Assembly: GCA_020161145.1 (NCBI GenBank)
Contig: JAIUPQ010000002.1
Span: 532,821 to 596,820, forward strand
DNA length: 64,000 bases
Source of the DNA: Pseudomonadota bacterium
Lineage (GTDB): Bacteria; Pseudomonadota; Gammaproteobacteria; Burkholderiales; Burkholderiaceae_C
Reading direction: 5' to 3'
In this document: positions 13,679 to 22,081 of the stretch, piece after piece
Position numbering within the stretch: the first letter of the stretch is position 1
Layout: the number at the start of each line of letters is the position of its first letter
Made by a program: the position numbers and the translations under genes
The notes under the pieces: generated by a model
The model's input: only the letters and a program-made list of their open reading frames with translations
The model's database searches: none
Told to the model about the DNA's origin: nothing

Positions 13679-15934
13679 ATCAAAACGCAAAACAACACCA
13701 GCGGCAGCGAAAAAAACGTCGCCCTGCTGGGTGACATCGAGGGCATCGTCTGGGGTCACCGCGATGGCCACGGTTTCGTGCGCCGCGAAGGCGAGGCGGA
13801 CGTGTGGCTGTCGCCCTCCGAGATGGCCACCGTCATGCATGGCGACCGCGTGAGCGTGCGCATCGTGCGGCTGGACCGCAAGGGCCGCCCCGAAGGCCGG
13901 GTGCTGGACATCCTGGAGCGGCGCAAGCGCGCCATCATCGGCCGCCTGCTGCTGGAAAAAGGCATCTGGCTGGTGGCGCCCGAGGACCGGCGCTTCGGGC
14001 AGGACATTCTGGTGCCCAAGAACGCCACTGCCGGCGCACGCGCCGGCCAGGTGGTGGCGGTGGAGTTGACCGAGCCGCCGCTGCTGCATGCGCAGCCCGT
14101 GGGCCGCATCACCGAGGTGCTGGGCGAGATCGACGACGCCGGCATGGAGATCGAGATCGCCGTGCGCAAATACGAGGTGCCGCACCAGTTCAGCCCGGCC
14201 ACCCAGGCCGCTGCCGAGGCGCTGCCCGACCACGTGCGCGCCATCGACATGCGCCGCCGCGTGGATTTGACCGACGTGCCGCTGGTCACCATCGATGGTG
14301 AGGACGCGCGCGACTTCGACGATGCCGTCTACTGCGAACCCCACGTGCAGGGCAAGGGCAAGCACGCCAGGAGCGGCTGGCGCCTGCTGGTGGCCATTGC
14401 CGACGTCAGCCACTACGTCAAGCCCGGCGAGCCACTCGACGCCGACGCCTACGAGCGCGCCACCTCGGTCTACTTCCCGCGCCGCGTCATCCCCATGCTG
14501 CCGGAGAAGCTCTCCAACGGGCTGTGCTCGCTCAACCCCCTGGTGCCCCGGCTGACGCTGGTGTGCGACATGCTGGTGAGCGCCACCGGCGACGTGGAGG
14601 CCTACCAGTTCTACCCCGCCGTCATCCAGTCGCATGCGCGGCTGACCTATACCGAGGTGGCGGCGGCGCTGGCCAACGCCCACGGTCTGGAAGCCCAGCG
14701 GCTGGCGCCGCTGCTGCCGCATCTGCGCCACCTGCACGACGTCTATCGCGCGCTGCTCAAGGCCCGGGGCCAGCGCGGCGCGGTGGATTTTGAGAGCACC
14801 GAAACCTACATCGTCTGCGACGACCAGGGTCGCATCCAGCGCATCCTGCCGCGCACCCGCAACGACGCGCACAAGCTGATCGAAGAGGCCATGCTGGCCG
14901 CCAACACCTGCGCCGCCGACTTCATCGCCGGCGCCGAGCATGCCGGCCTTTACCGCGTGCACGAAGGCCCGACGCCGCCCAAGCGCGAGGCGCTGCAAAA
15001 CCAGTTGCGGGCGCTGGGGGTGGGCCTGTCCATCAGCGACGACCCCACGCCCAAGGAATACCAGGCCATTGCCCACGCCACGCAGGAGCGGCCCGACGCG
15101 CAGCAAATCCACACGCTGCTGCTGCGCTCCATGCAGCAGGCCATCTACACGCCGGTCAACAGCGGCCACTTCGGCCTGGCCTATGAGGCCTACACCCACT
15201 TCACCAGCCCCATCCGCCGCTACCCGGATCTGCTGGTGCACCGGGTCATCAAGGCCATCCTGGCCGGCAAGCCTTACCGCCTGATCGGTGGGCGCAAGGC
15301 GGCCGGTGCGCAGGCCGAGCAGGCGCGCTGGGAAGAGGTGGGCGCGCATTGCAGCGCCAACGAGCGCCGCGCCGACGAGGCCTCGCGCGATGTCACGCTG
15401 TGGCTCAAATGCCAGTACATGCGCGAGCACCTGGGCGAGGAGTACGCCGGCACCGTCACGGCGGCCACGCCGTTCGGCATCTTCGTCACGCTGGACGAGC
15501 TCTACGTCGAAGGGCTGGTGCACATCACCGAACTGGGCAGCGAGTACTTCCGCTTCGACGAGGCGCGCCAGGAGTTGCGCGGCGAACGCACCGGCATCCG
15601 CTACGCCATCGGCAGCCGCGTGCGGGTGCAGGTGATGCGCGTGGATCTGGACGCGCGCAAGATCGATTTCCGCCTGATCAACGAGAGCGGCGGCGAGCAT
15701 CGCCCGGGCGGCCGTCCCACCAAGGCCGGCGAGCAACTGGCCCAGGTGCAGGCGGCCGACCGGGCCCTCAAGCGCCAGCGGCGCGAGGCCGCCGCCGAGG
15801 CCAGCGCCAGTCCTCGGGGGGGGCAGCGCAAGGGGGCCGCCAAGGCATCGCACAAGGCATCTGGCAAGGCGCCCAGCAAGACGGCGCAAAAGGCTGCTCA
15901 CAAGAAAACGCCGGGTCGCCCCAAGTTTTCTTGA
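13679..15934 (+). CDS. rnr: Ribonuclease R (start codon uncertain)
   Basis: About 751 residues from the provisional start. RNase R is a 3'-5' exoribonuclease that digests structured RNA. Domains in order: a cold-shock fold (IEGIVWGHRDGHGFV), a second cold-shock fold, the RNB catalytic domain with the metal-binding Asp motif DGEDARDFDDAVY, an S1 domain (YAGTVTAATPFGIFV), and a Lys/Ala-rich basic tail. The first cold-shock fold is encoded upstream of the first ordinary start, a GTG at 13778. The frame is open from 13670 but contains no ATG, GTG or TTG there. I place the start at ATC 13679, 7 nt after AGGA; this is a guess. An annotation from 13778 would cut the first domain. Confidence 0.85.
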   Translation: MKTQNNTSGSEKNVALLGDIEGIVWGHRDGHGFVRREGEADVWLSPSEMATVMHGDRVSVRIVRLDRKGRPEGRVLDILERRKRAIIGRLLLEKGIWLVAPEDRRFGQDILVPKNATAGARAGQVVAVELTEPPLLHAQPVGRITEVLGEIDDAGMEIEIAVRKYEVPHQFSPATQAAAEALPDHVRAIDMRRRVDLTDVPLVTIDGEDARDFDDAVYCEPHVQGKGKHARSGWRLLVAIADVSHYVKPGEPLDADAYERATSVYFPRRVIPMLPEKLSNGLCSLNPLVPRLTLVCDMLVSATGDVEAYQFYPAVIQSHARLTYTEVAAALANAHGLEAQRLAPLLPHLRHLHDVYRALLKARGQRGAVDFESTETYIVCDDQGRIQRILPRTRNDAHKLIEEAMLAANTCAADFIAGAEHAGLYRVHEGPTPPKREALQNQLRALGVGLSISDDPTPKEYQAIAHATQERPDAQQIHTLLLRSMQQAIYTPVNSGHFGLAYEAYTHFTSPIRRYPDLLVHRVIKAILAGKPYRLIGGRKAAGAQAEQARWEEVGAHCSANERRADEASRDVTLWLKCQYMREHLGEEYAGTVTAATPFGIFVTLDELYVEGLVHITELGSEYFRFDEARQELRGERTGIRYAIGSRVRVQVMRVDLDARKIDFRLINESGGEHRPGGRPTKAGEQLAQVQAADRALKRQRREAAAEASASPRGGQRKGAAKASHKASGKAPSKTAQKAAHKKTPGRPKFS

Positions 15935-16061
15935 CCCCCGCGGGGGGGCAGGCTGGGCGCAGCCGGGGCCTGGGGGCGCTCACAACACCTCGCGCAAGGT
16001 GGGGGGCCGAGGGCGGTAGACCGTACGGCCAGCCCGTCCCCCACCCCATGGGATGGGGGCG
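15935..16061. repeat. Hairpin-rich intergenic spacer
   Basis: A very GC-rich spacer between the rnr and MBL-fold genes, which converge. It starts with a perfect CCCCCGCGGGGG palindrome (15935-15946) and ends with a G/C-rich hairpin around 16037-16060. No T-run follows either, so a classical terminator is not clear. The segment TGGGGGCGCTCACA (about 15972-15985) recurs near 23136-23149. This resembles short dispersed intergenic repeats, but the family was not identified. Confidence 0.35.
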
Positions 16062-17207
16062 TCAGGGGCCTGGCGCGTTCCACCAGGCCTCGAAATGCTG
16101 TTGGTCGTCCCCGATATCGACGACTTGTCCCATGCGCGGTGTCAGGAGACGGAATGCCTTGCCCTGGCTGGCCGCACTGATGCGTTGATACGGGTCGTCC
16201 CAGGCGTGGCTGGCCAGCGCAAAGCGGCCGGCATGAACGGGCAGGACGGAGTGGGCGCGCAGGTCCTGCGCGGCCTTGACCGCCTCCTCGGGCAGCATGT
16301 GGATCTGCGCCCAGCGGGTGTCGTACTGGCCGTTCTCCAGCAATGCCAGGTCGATGGGGCCGAAGCGCTTGCCGATCTCGGCGAAGTGCGGACCGTAGCC
16401 GCCGTCGCCGCTGTAGAAGACTTTGCGCTGCGGGGTCTCGAACAGGAACCCCGCGAACAGGGTCCGATTGCTGCGCAGGCCGCGTCCCGAGAAGTGACGT
16501 GCGGGCAGGACGTGCACCGTGAGACCCTGTGCAATGGCGACATGCTGATTCCAGTCCAGCTCGTGGATCACCTCGGGCGCGTAGCCCCAGCGCTCAAGGT
16601 GTGAGCCGATGCCCAGCGGAACCACGATGGCCTTGACCTTGGACCGCAACGCGCCAAGAGTGGGATAGTCAAGGTGATCCCAGTGGTCGTGGGAGATGAC
16701 CAGGACATCGATCGCTGGCATGTTGGCGTCCGAATAGGGATAGTCACCGTCGAAGGCGCTGTAGATGAAAGAGATCGGCGACGCCTGCGCGCTGAAGTTG
16801 GGGTCGATCAGGATGCGCTTGCCGTCCAGTTGCAAAAAAGCCGACGAGTGGCCGAGCCAGACGGCGACATCCTTGCCTGGCTCCAGGCCAGCAAGATCGG
16901 TTTTGTCGATCGGCAGCGGAAGCGACGGGCGAAGGTGCTCCTTGGTCTCGGAGAAGGAGTCGCGCAGCCAAGAACCTGCGCTCGCATCGTTGGAGTACAG
17001 CGAGGTCGGCTCCGTGTAGTGGAACTCGCCGCTGAGGTAGTTCGCCGAGGCTTCGATGCGTGTCTGGCGCTCGCCTTGCGGCAACTCGCCGAAGCTGGGC
17101 AGCGTGGCGAGCCAGACGAGCATCACGGCTGTGCCGAGCAGCATGACAAGGCCCCCGAGGCCGCGCAGCCAACGACTGGTGCGGGTTTTGATTGGTGTGT
17201 TCGACAT
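16062..17207 (-). CDS. MBL-fold metal-dependent hydrolase, membrane-anchored
   Basis: 381 residues. An N-terminal membrane segment (about 16-34, GGLVMLLGTAVMLVWLATL) anchors a metallo-beta-lactamase-fold domain of the UlaG/NAPE-PLD-like type. Zinc-binding signature SHDHWDHLD lies near residue 170, with GHSSAFLQLDGKRILIDP before it, a later ARHFSGRG and a C-terminal LPVHAGRFALA. The substrate is unknown. It is the last of three minus-strand genes behind similar operator-like sequences, so it is probably under the TetR protein encoded upstream. By eye, GC is lower than in the housekeeping block, hinting at acquisition. Confidence 0.8.
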   Translation of the reverse strand: MSNTPIKTRTSRWLRGLGGLVMLLGTAVMLVWLATLPSFGELPQGERQTRIEASANYLSGEFHYTEPTSLYSNDASAGSWLRDSFSETKEHLRPSLPLPIDKTDLAGLEPGKDVAVWLGHSSAFLQLDGKRILIDPNFSAQASPISFIYSAFDGDYPYSDANMPAIDVLVISHDHWDHLDYPTLGALRSKVKAIVVPLGIGSHLERWGYAPEVIHELDWNQHVAIAQGLTVHVLPARHFSGRGLRSNRTLFAGFLFETPQRKVFYSGDGGYGPHFAEIGKRFGPIDLALLENGQYDTRWAQIHMLPEEAVKAAQDLRAHSVLPVHAGRFALASHAWDDPYQRISAASQGKAFRLLTPRMGQVVDIGDDQQHFEAWWNAPGP

Positions 17208-17237
17208 AAGGTCATCAATCTTGATTGGTTAATGCGC

Positions 17238-17255
17238 GACTAGTCACTCAAAATG
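17238..17255 (-). promoter_or_regulatory. Putative TetR operator upstream of the MBL-fold gene
   Basis: Read on the minus strand, CATTTTGAGTGACTAGTC matches the GAGTGA core and spacing of the two sites before the tetR and hydrolase genes, and includes the palindrome GACTAGTC. It lies about 31-48 bp upstream of the MBL gene start. It is the weakest of the three sites, because the -10 position reads CATTTT instead of TATAAT. Confidence 0.4.
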
Positions 17256-17442
17256 AAGAGCAGGCGTATTCGCGCATTGCATGCAAAAACCGAAGTCACG
17301 CGTCAGCCCAAATCCGGCAGTTGGACGCGCCCGAGCGAGCCGGCATCGGACGGGCTGGCAAGGCGCGACGTAGCAGCGGGCCGATGTCCGCCATGAGGCG
17401 CAACACCGTCAGCGCGTTCAAGGGCGGTTTGATCGGGTGCGG

Positions 17443-18024
17443 TCAACTGCCGGGTTTAGGGTCAGTGAACATCGTCCACATGGCGGCGAAACCGCTGGCC
17501 TTGTAGGCCTTCGCCTTCTTGGGATCGCGCGCTGCAAACCGCATGGTCACATCCGCCAACGCGACAAAGATGGCATCACTGAAGGCTTCTGGCAGTTTCG
17601 CAAAGACGGTGTTGGACGCGTAGCCTGAAGCGATGCCGGTGTCCGGGAAAAGCGCATGGCCCCTGGCGCGCGTCTCCGACATGAGCACCTCGGAAACCTC
17701 CAGTTGATTCAGTGCGCTGTTGGCTGAAGCATTGGCGATGCCCCAATCGATGTAGCTGTTCCAGAGCGCCTGGGCGCGCAGCCGCAGTTCTTGCGTCGGC
17801 ACGAAATGCGCAGTCATGGCTTCACACATGTTCTGCTTGATGTGCAGGTACAACTCGTTGAGCAACGCGTCCTTGGTCGGGAAGTAACGAAACAGCGTTC
17901 CTTCGGCGACGCCGGCCTGCATGGCGATGCGCGAGGTGGGCGCGCCCAAACCGTGGGCTGCAACCGCTTCGGTCGCTGCGTCCAGCAAGGCCAGTCTTTT
18001 GTCTTCACTTCTCGGGCGTGCCAT
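17443..18024 (-). CDS. TetR/AcrR family transcriptional regulator
   Basis: 193 residues. The N-terminal helix-turn-helix (about residues 8-55) has the TetR pattern LLDAATEAVAAHGLGAPTSR followed by VAEGTLFRYFPTKDALL. The C-terminal ligand domain is not assignable to a specific effector. The open frame extends 75 bp upstream, but MARPRSEDKR is the normal TetR beginning. It lies between the hydrolase and MBL genes on the same strand. A TATAAT with an overlapping operator-like sequence stands upstream, consistent with autorepression. Confidence 0.88.
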   Translation of the reverse strand: MARPRSEDKRLALLDAATEAVAAHGLGAPTSRIAMQAGVAEGTLFRYFPTKDALLNELYLHIKQNMCEAMTAHFVPTQELRLRAQALWNSYIDWGIANASANSALNQLEVSEVLMSETRARGHALFPDTGIASGYASNTVFAKLPEAFSDAIFVALADVTMRFAARDPKKAKAYKASGFAAMWTMFTDPKPGS

Positions 18025-18090
18025 CGGTCTTCCACTCTCGAGGCGCAATCGGGCAGGTCGCCGATGCGGGGGACATTGGTTTATTGCGAA

Positions 18091-18107
18091 TGTACTCACT
18101 CATTATA
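18091..18107 (-). promoter_or_regulatory. -10 box with overlapping operator for tetR
   Basis: On the minus strand this reads TATAATGAGTGAGTACA. The perfect -10 hexamer (18102-18107) runs directly into GAGTGAGTAC. Thirteen bases (TATAATGAGTGAG) are identical to the site before the hydrolase gene. The -35 region is GC-rich and not recognisable. Confidence 0.55.
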
Positions 18108-18176
18108 GGGAATGCCGGCCCGGGCCGCCATGTATGAGCCGTTTCATGTCGAATCCCTTTCCTGGAGCGCGCACCG

Positions 18177-19076
18177 TCAGGCGGCAAGGTGCTTTTCGTA
18201 GAAGCCGGCGAGCTTGTCGATGGCCTTCGAGACGAACGCGTCCTTGTAGTAGAGGTCCATGTGCGAGGCGCCCTCGATGTCGAACAGCTCGGCCGTCTCG
18301 CCGGCACGCGCCACGGCGGCCTCGCTGAAGTGACGGGTGTCGGCCTCGGTGCCCGCGATCATCAGCAGCGGACGGGGTGCGATCCAGTCGATGTGCTCGA
18401 AGGGCCTGAAGTGGGCCAGCACATCGAACTGCAGCAGTCCCCATCCGGTGGAGTTGGCGTGCTTGCCGATGCCGTCCACGTAGTAGTCGTAGCACTCGCG
18501 GAACATGCTCCGTGCCGGATAGGCTTCGGCCTCGGCCCGGGTGCCGGGGTTTACGTGGGTCAGGAACGGGCCTTCGCCCCGTCCTTCAAGGTTGCGCAGC
18601 AGGCCGGCCTGGTTGAGCAAGGCCTCACGGGTCTCGGGATGCTCCAGCAGTTCAGCCGCAGGATCGACCGCGCTCACGGTGGCGACCGCGCGCATGCGCC
18701 GGTCGGTCTGGGCCGTGTAGGACACGTAGCTGCCGCCCGCGCACACGCCGAGGATGCCGACGCGGCGCTCATCCACGAAGCGGCGGGTCGACAGGAAGGT
18801 GACGGCGCTGCGGATGTCTTCGGCACGCTGGAAGGGGTCTTCCAGGCCGCGCGGGGCACCGCCGCTCTCGCCCTGGCGGGCGGCGTCGAAGGTGAGCGTG
18901 GCAAAGCCCTTCCTGGAGAGATCCTCGGCATAGCGGCCTGCGGTCTGCTCTTTGACGCCGCCGGCGGGATGCGCGACAACCACGCCCGCTAGCGGGCGGC
19001 CATCGTAGTCGTCAGGCAGGTAAAGAACGCCAGCGATCTCGATGTTGTGGCTGAGGAAGGTGACAGGGGATTTCAT
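18177..19076 (-). CDS. Alpha/beta hydrolase
   Basis: 299 residues, dienelactone-hydrolase or YcjY-like. The nucleophile elbow is probably GVCAGGSY (Cys in place of Ser, as in dienelactone hydrolases). FDARRQGES-type residues follow strand 4, and the C-terminal GASHMDLYYKD holds the likely catalytic His. Substrate unknown. The open frame extends 33 bp upstream; the ATG used follows AGGAAA at a good distance (CTAGGAAACCAATCATG). It is the first gene of the TetR-linked group and has the best promoter of the three. Confidence 0.82.
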   Translation of the reverse strand: MKSPVTFLSHNIEIAGVLYLPDDYDGRPLAGVVVAHPAGGVKEQTAGRYAEDLSRKGFATLTFDAARQGESGGAPRGLEDPFQRAEDIRSAVTFLSTRRFVDERRVGILGVCAGGSYVSYTAQTDRRMRAVATVSAVDPAAELLEHPETREALLNQAGLLRNLEGRGEGPFLTHVNPGTRAEAEAYPARSMFRECYDYYVDGIGKHANSTGWGLLQFDVLAHFRPFEHIDWIAPRPLLMIAGTEADTRHFSEAAVARAGETAELFDIEGASHMDLYYKDAFVSKAIDKLAGFYEKHLAA

Positions 19077-19121
19077 GATTGGTTTCCTAGATTTGCAGGA
19101 TGGGTGCAACGTAAATTGCGG

Positions 19122-19163
19122 GAGTGCTCACTCATTATATGGGTGGCGATCAGGTCCGAGCAA
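19122..19163 (-). promoter_or_regulatory. Promoter with overlapping operator for the alpha/beta hydrolase
   Basis: On the minus strand: -35 TTGCTC (19158-19163), an 18-bp spacer, -10 TATAAT (19134-19139), then GAGTGAGCACTC (19122-19133), an inverted repeat with arms GAGTG and CACTC. The operator overlaps the expected transcription start, as is usual for TetR repression. Confidence 0.6.
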
Positions 19164-19412
19164 GTCCCTGTCATCACGGGTCTTGTGGCCTCCGTGGCGG
19201 TGTTCCGTTGGGGCAACCGCATGAATTCCCGGCTGCACGGATGCAGTTTGGGGCGATCGACCCGTCAGATCGTGCGGGCTTGGCGTCACGCCTAGCGCAC
19301 CGGGGTTGCGCGCAATCCGGCTGATGCGCAAGTTGCCTCAGCGATCAAACACTACACTTGATTGCGCCTGGGTGGCCAGACCTTGGCCCCTTGCAACCAA
19401 CGGGAGACCACC
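19164..19412. other. Intergenic stretch with no clear feature
   Basis: Together with the hydrolase promoter and leader this forms a 336-bp gap (19077-19412). Apart from the GGGAG ribosome-binding site just before 19413, I see no gene, RNA or terminator. Some short stop-free frames exist but lack family features. Confidence 0.5.
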
Positions 19413-20021
19413 ATGCGCATCGAGGAGATGATTGCCGAGGTTCAGCAGGTGCTGGGCGTCACGGTGGACGGCCGGGCAGGGCCGCAGACCTGGGCCGCCA
19501 TTTATGCGCGCCTGGTCAGCAAACGGATCGATGGCCTGAGGCCCGCCGAGGCGCTGACCCCGGTGGACAGCCGCAGCGAGGCGCAGATCGCCACGCTGCA
19601 GGCCGCCGTGCGGCCCATGGCGCGGGCGCTGGTGCACAAGGCGGCGACGGCCGGCATCACCATCAAGGTCATCAGCGGTCTGCGCAGCTATGCCGAGCAA
19701 GACGCGCTCTACGCCAAGGGCCGCACCCAGCCCGGCCCCATCGTCACCAAGGCCCGCGCGGGGCACTCCAACCACAACTTCGGCATCGCCTTTGACGTGG
19801 GCGTGTTCGAGGGCAACCGCTACCTGGGCGATTCGCCCAAGTACAAGGCCGTGGGCGTGCTGGGCATGGACCTGGGGCTGGAGTGGGGCGGCAACTGGAA
19901 GACCATCATCGATCAACCCCACTTCCAGTTGCGCCCGGCGTGGGCCGACGACCTGACCGAGCGCCAGATGCTGGCCGAGCTGCGCACGCGCACGGCAGCC
20001 GGCGCGCCCCTCTACGCCTGA
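19413..20021 (+). CDS. M15-family peptidase, CwlK/endolysin-like
   Basis: 202 residues, probably a peptidoglycan L-Ala-D-Glu endopeptidase. The first ~35 residues resemble a short peptidoglycan-binding unit (VDGRAGPQTWAAIYARL). The M15 domain shows SGLRSYAEQDALYAKGRTQPG, the zinc motif HSNHNFGIAFDVG, and a C-terminal PHFQL that should supply the last zinc His. No signal peptide is evident, as in phage endolysins, yet there are no phage genes nearby. The open frame extends 51 bp upstream; the ATG used follows GGGAG. tfoX-like follows 14 bp later. Confidence 0.85.
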   Translation: MRIEEMIAEVQQVLGVTVDGRAGPQTWAAIYARLVSKRIDGLRPAEALTPVDSRSEAQIATLQAAVRPMARALVHKAATAGITIKVISGLRSYAEQDALYAKGRTQPGPIVTKARAGHSNHNFGIAFDVGVFEGNRYLGDSPKYKAVGVLGMDLGLEWGGNWKTIIDQPHFQLRPAWADDLTERQMLAELRTRTAAGAPLYA

Positions 20022-20035
20022 GGCAGAACGCAACC

Positions 20036-20398
20036 ATGGCGACCACCGCTGATTTCATCGCCTACGTGGCCGAGCAGGCCGACTTCGGCGCGCGCCTGAC
20101 GCACAAGAAGATGTTTGGCGAGTACGCGCTCTACCTCGACGGCAAGGTGGTGGCTTTTGCCTGCGACAACAGCTTGTTCGTCAAACCCACGGCGGCCGCC
20201 ACCGCGCTGGCCCCGCACCTGCCGCAGCGCCCGCCATACCCCGGCGCCAAGCTCTACCCGGTGGCCGATGAACTGCTGGACGACACCCAGGCGCTGCGCC
20301 GGCTGCTGACGGCCACGGCCGAACTGTTGCCGCTGCCCAAGCCGAAGAAGCCCAAGGCCCCCAAGGCCCCGGCCTCGCGCAAGCCGCCGGTGCGCTGA
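20036..20398 (+). CDS. TfoX N-terminal domain protein
   Basis: 120 residues. The TfoX/Sxy N-terminal domain is recognised by THKKMFGEYALYLDGKVVAFACDN and the PPYPGAKLYPV strand. The C-terminus is a Lys/Pro/Ala-rich basic tail. TfoX/Sxy is a competence regulator in gamma-proteobacteria, but isolated N-terminal-domain proteins like this are of unknown role. The longer open frame upstream overlaps the peptidase gene and is not used. It converges on the response regulator with a 7-bp gap. Confidence 0.85.
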   Translation: MATTADFIAYVAEQADFGARLTHKKMFGEYALYLDGKVVAFACDNSLFVKPTAAATALAPHLPQRPPYPGAKLYPVADELLDDTQALRRLLTATAELLPLPKPKKPKAPKAPASRKPPVR

Positions 20399-20405
20399 CG
20401 GTGTC

Positions 20406-21401
20406 TCAGGCGGGTGGCGCGCCCAGCAGGCCGGTGACGAAGCGGTTGCGGCCGCCGGTCTTGGCCGCGTACAGCGCCTCGTCGGCGGCTCGCAGCAAGG
20501 CCTCGCTGGTGACGAACTGATCCGGCACCACGGTGACCATGCCGCCCGAGATGGTGACGTGGGCGGCCACCGTGGATGCCGGGTGGGGCAGGGCGGCGGC
20601 GGCGAACATCCGGGTCAGCGATTGCGACAGCGTCAGGGCGCTGCTGCCCGGTGTCTCGGGCAGCACCAGCGCAAACTCCTCGCCGCCGTAGCGGGCCACG
20701 GCGTCGTAGGGACGGCGGGCACTGTGGCGCAGCAGCGTGCTCACCCGGCGCAGGCAGTCGTCGCCGGCCGGGTGGCCCAGGCGGTCGTTGTAGCTCTTGA
20801 AGAAGTCCACATCGCACATGGCCACCGTCAGCGGGGTCTGCAGGCGCTGGGCGTGGCGCAGGGCGGCGTCCAGCCGGTCGGCCAGGCCGCGGCGGTTCAG
20901 CAGCCCCGTCAGCGGGTCGTGCTCGTTCTGGCGGTGCAACTCCTCGTTGGCCTGGCGCAACTCGGTCGAGAGGCGCAGCAGCTTGTGGTGCATGCCGCGC
21001 AGCCGGGACATGGTCTGAATCTTGGCCTCCAGCACCACCGGGTGGATGGGCTTGAGCACGTAGTCGTCGCCGCCCGCCGCCACGCCTTCGGCCACGTCGG
21101 CTTCCGAGGACAGGCCGGAGAGAAAGATGATGGGCGTCCAGGAACTGGCTTGCTCGGCCTCGTGGGCGCGAATCTGGCGGGCCAGCCAGTAGCCGCCGTG
21201 ACCCGCCATGACGATGTCGGTAAACACCAGGTCGGGCTTGTAGCGCCGGTACAGCTCCAGCGCCCATTCGGCATCGCCGGCTTCGATGACGCGGTGGTTG
21301 CGGCCGTCTACCAGCGCGGCGATATGGGCACAGACTGAGGGGTCATCATCCACCACGAGGATGCTGATGGGCTCGCGCGGTGCGCTATCTGTTGGGGACA
21401 T
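20406..21401 (-). CDS. Response regulator with GGDEF domain (diguanylate cyclase)
   Basis: 331 residues. The receiver domain (about 12-130) has the acidic pair VVDDDPS, the phosphoacceptor Asp in DLVFTDIVM and Lys in VLKPI. A short coiled coil links to a GGDEF domain with the active-site GGEEF in ARYGGEEFALVLPE. The RPYD five residues before it matches the RxxD inhibitory site for c-di-GMP. This predicts synthesis of c-di-GMP on phosphorylation, with product inhibition. No histidine kinase is adjacent, so the partner is unknown. Confidence 0.92.
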   Translation of the reverse strand: MSPTDSAPREPISILVVDDDPSVCAHIAALVDGRNHRVIEAGDAEWALELYRRYKPDLVFTDIVMAGHGGYWLARQIRAHEAEQASSWTPIIFLSGLSSEADVAEGVAAGGDDYVLKPIHPVVLEAKIQTMSRLRGMHHKLLRLSTELRQANEELHRQNEHDPLTGLLNRRGLADRLDAALRHAQRLQTPLTVAMCDVDFFKSYNDRLGHPAGDDCLRRVSTLLRHSARRPYDAVARYGGEEFALVLPETPGSSALTLSQSLTRMFAAAALPHPASTVAAHVTISGGMVTVVPDQFVTSEALLRAADEALYAAKTGGRNRFVTGLLGAPPA

Positions 21402-21478
21402 GCAGGCCGCCTGTCGATTTTTGTTTTGGATGAGCCGTTATCGGTCGGGAGGATATAGGCTTAAGAATCGTATGGGTA

Positions 21479-22081
21479 TTACTGCCCGGAGGCGGGTGGC
21501 GTGCGCTGGCCCAGCAGCAGGTTGCGCATGTCATCGCACTGATGGCTGGCCAGCACATGGATGGGAAAGCTGGCGCGCTGGGCCAGGTTGGCAAAGGGCG
21601 CATCAAGGACGCCATCCTGACACAACTGGGCCAGGCTGCGACCGCCCGCCGGCACGCGCTTGACCACGACCAGCCGCTCGGCATTGAGCCGCTCGGCCAG
21701 TTGCAGCGCCAGGCTGTCGCTGGTGTAGCTCCAGTTGGTGGTGGCGTCTGCCGCACTGCGCAACTGGTTCAAGGGGCACCACAAGGCCGTTTTGCCCCGG
21801 CGCAGGGCGCTGGTGATCAGCGGCTCGTCGGTGGCCAGGTACAGGGCGGATTGCAGGGCCTGCATCAGGTAGGCCGTCTGGGCCATGGCCAGCACGGCCA
21901 TGTTGTGGGCCGCCAGGTCATCGAACTGCCAGGTGCCTTGCAGCCGCCGCACCTCGTCGGCCAGGGTGCCGCCGCCGGGCACGATGGCCACGCGACCGCT
22001 GCCCAGATGGGTCAGCAGCTCCAGCCAGCGCGGCAGATCGGCGTCGGCCGTCAGGCTGCCGCCCAGTTTCACAACCCACAT
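21479..22081 (-). CDS. Amino acid kinase-family protein of the H4MPT/methylofuran cluster (MfnE-like)
   Basis: 200 residues. The amino-acid-kinase fold is shown by MWVVKLGGSL at the N-terminus and VAIVPGGGTLADEVR. In methanogens MfnE, of this superfamily, phosphorylates aminomethylfuranmethanol phosphate during methanofuran synthesis; homologues occur in bacterial C1 clusters. The assignment to methylofuran synthesis is inferred from family and context. The start ATG overlaps the upstream gene by 13 bp; the longer frame upstream is a shadow. Last gene of the three-gene minus-strand arm. Confidence 0.75.
   Translation of the reverse strand: MWVVKLGGSLTADADLPRWLELLTHLGSGRVAIVPGGGTLADEVRRLQGTWQFDDLAAHNMAVLAMAQTAYLMQALQSALYLATDEPLITSALRRGKTALWCPLNQLRSAADATTNWSYTSDSLALQLAERLNAERLVVVKRVPAGGRSLAQLCQDGVLDAPFANLAQRASFPIHVLASHQCDDMRNLLLGQRTPPASGQ

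Noticed and set aside
13640-15901. Minus-strand open frame of 753 codons opposite rnr
   Set aside because: Antisense shadow of RNase R; also runs towards the tRNA-Leu region.
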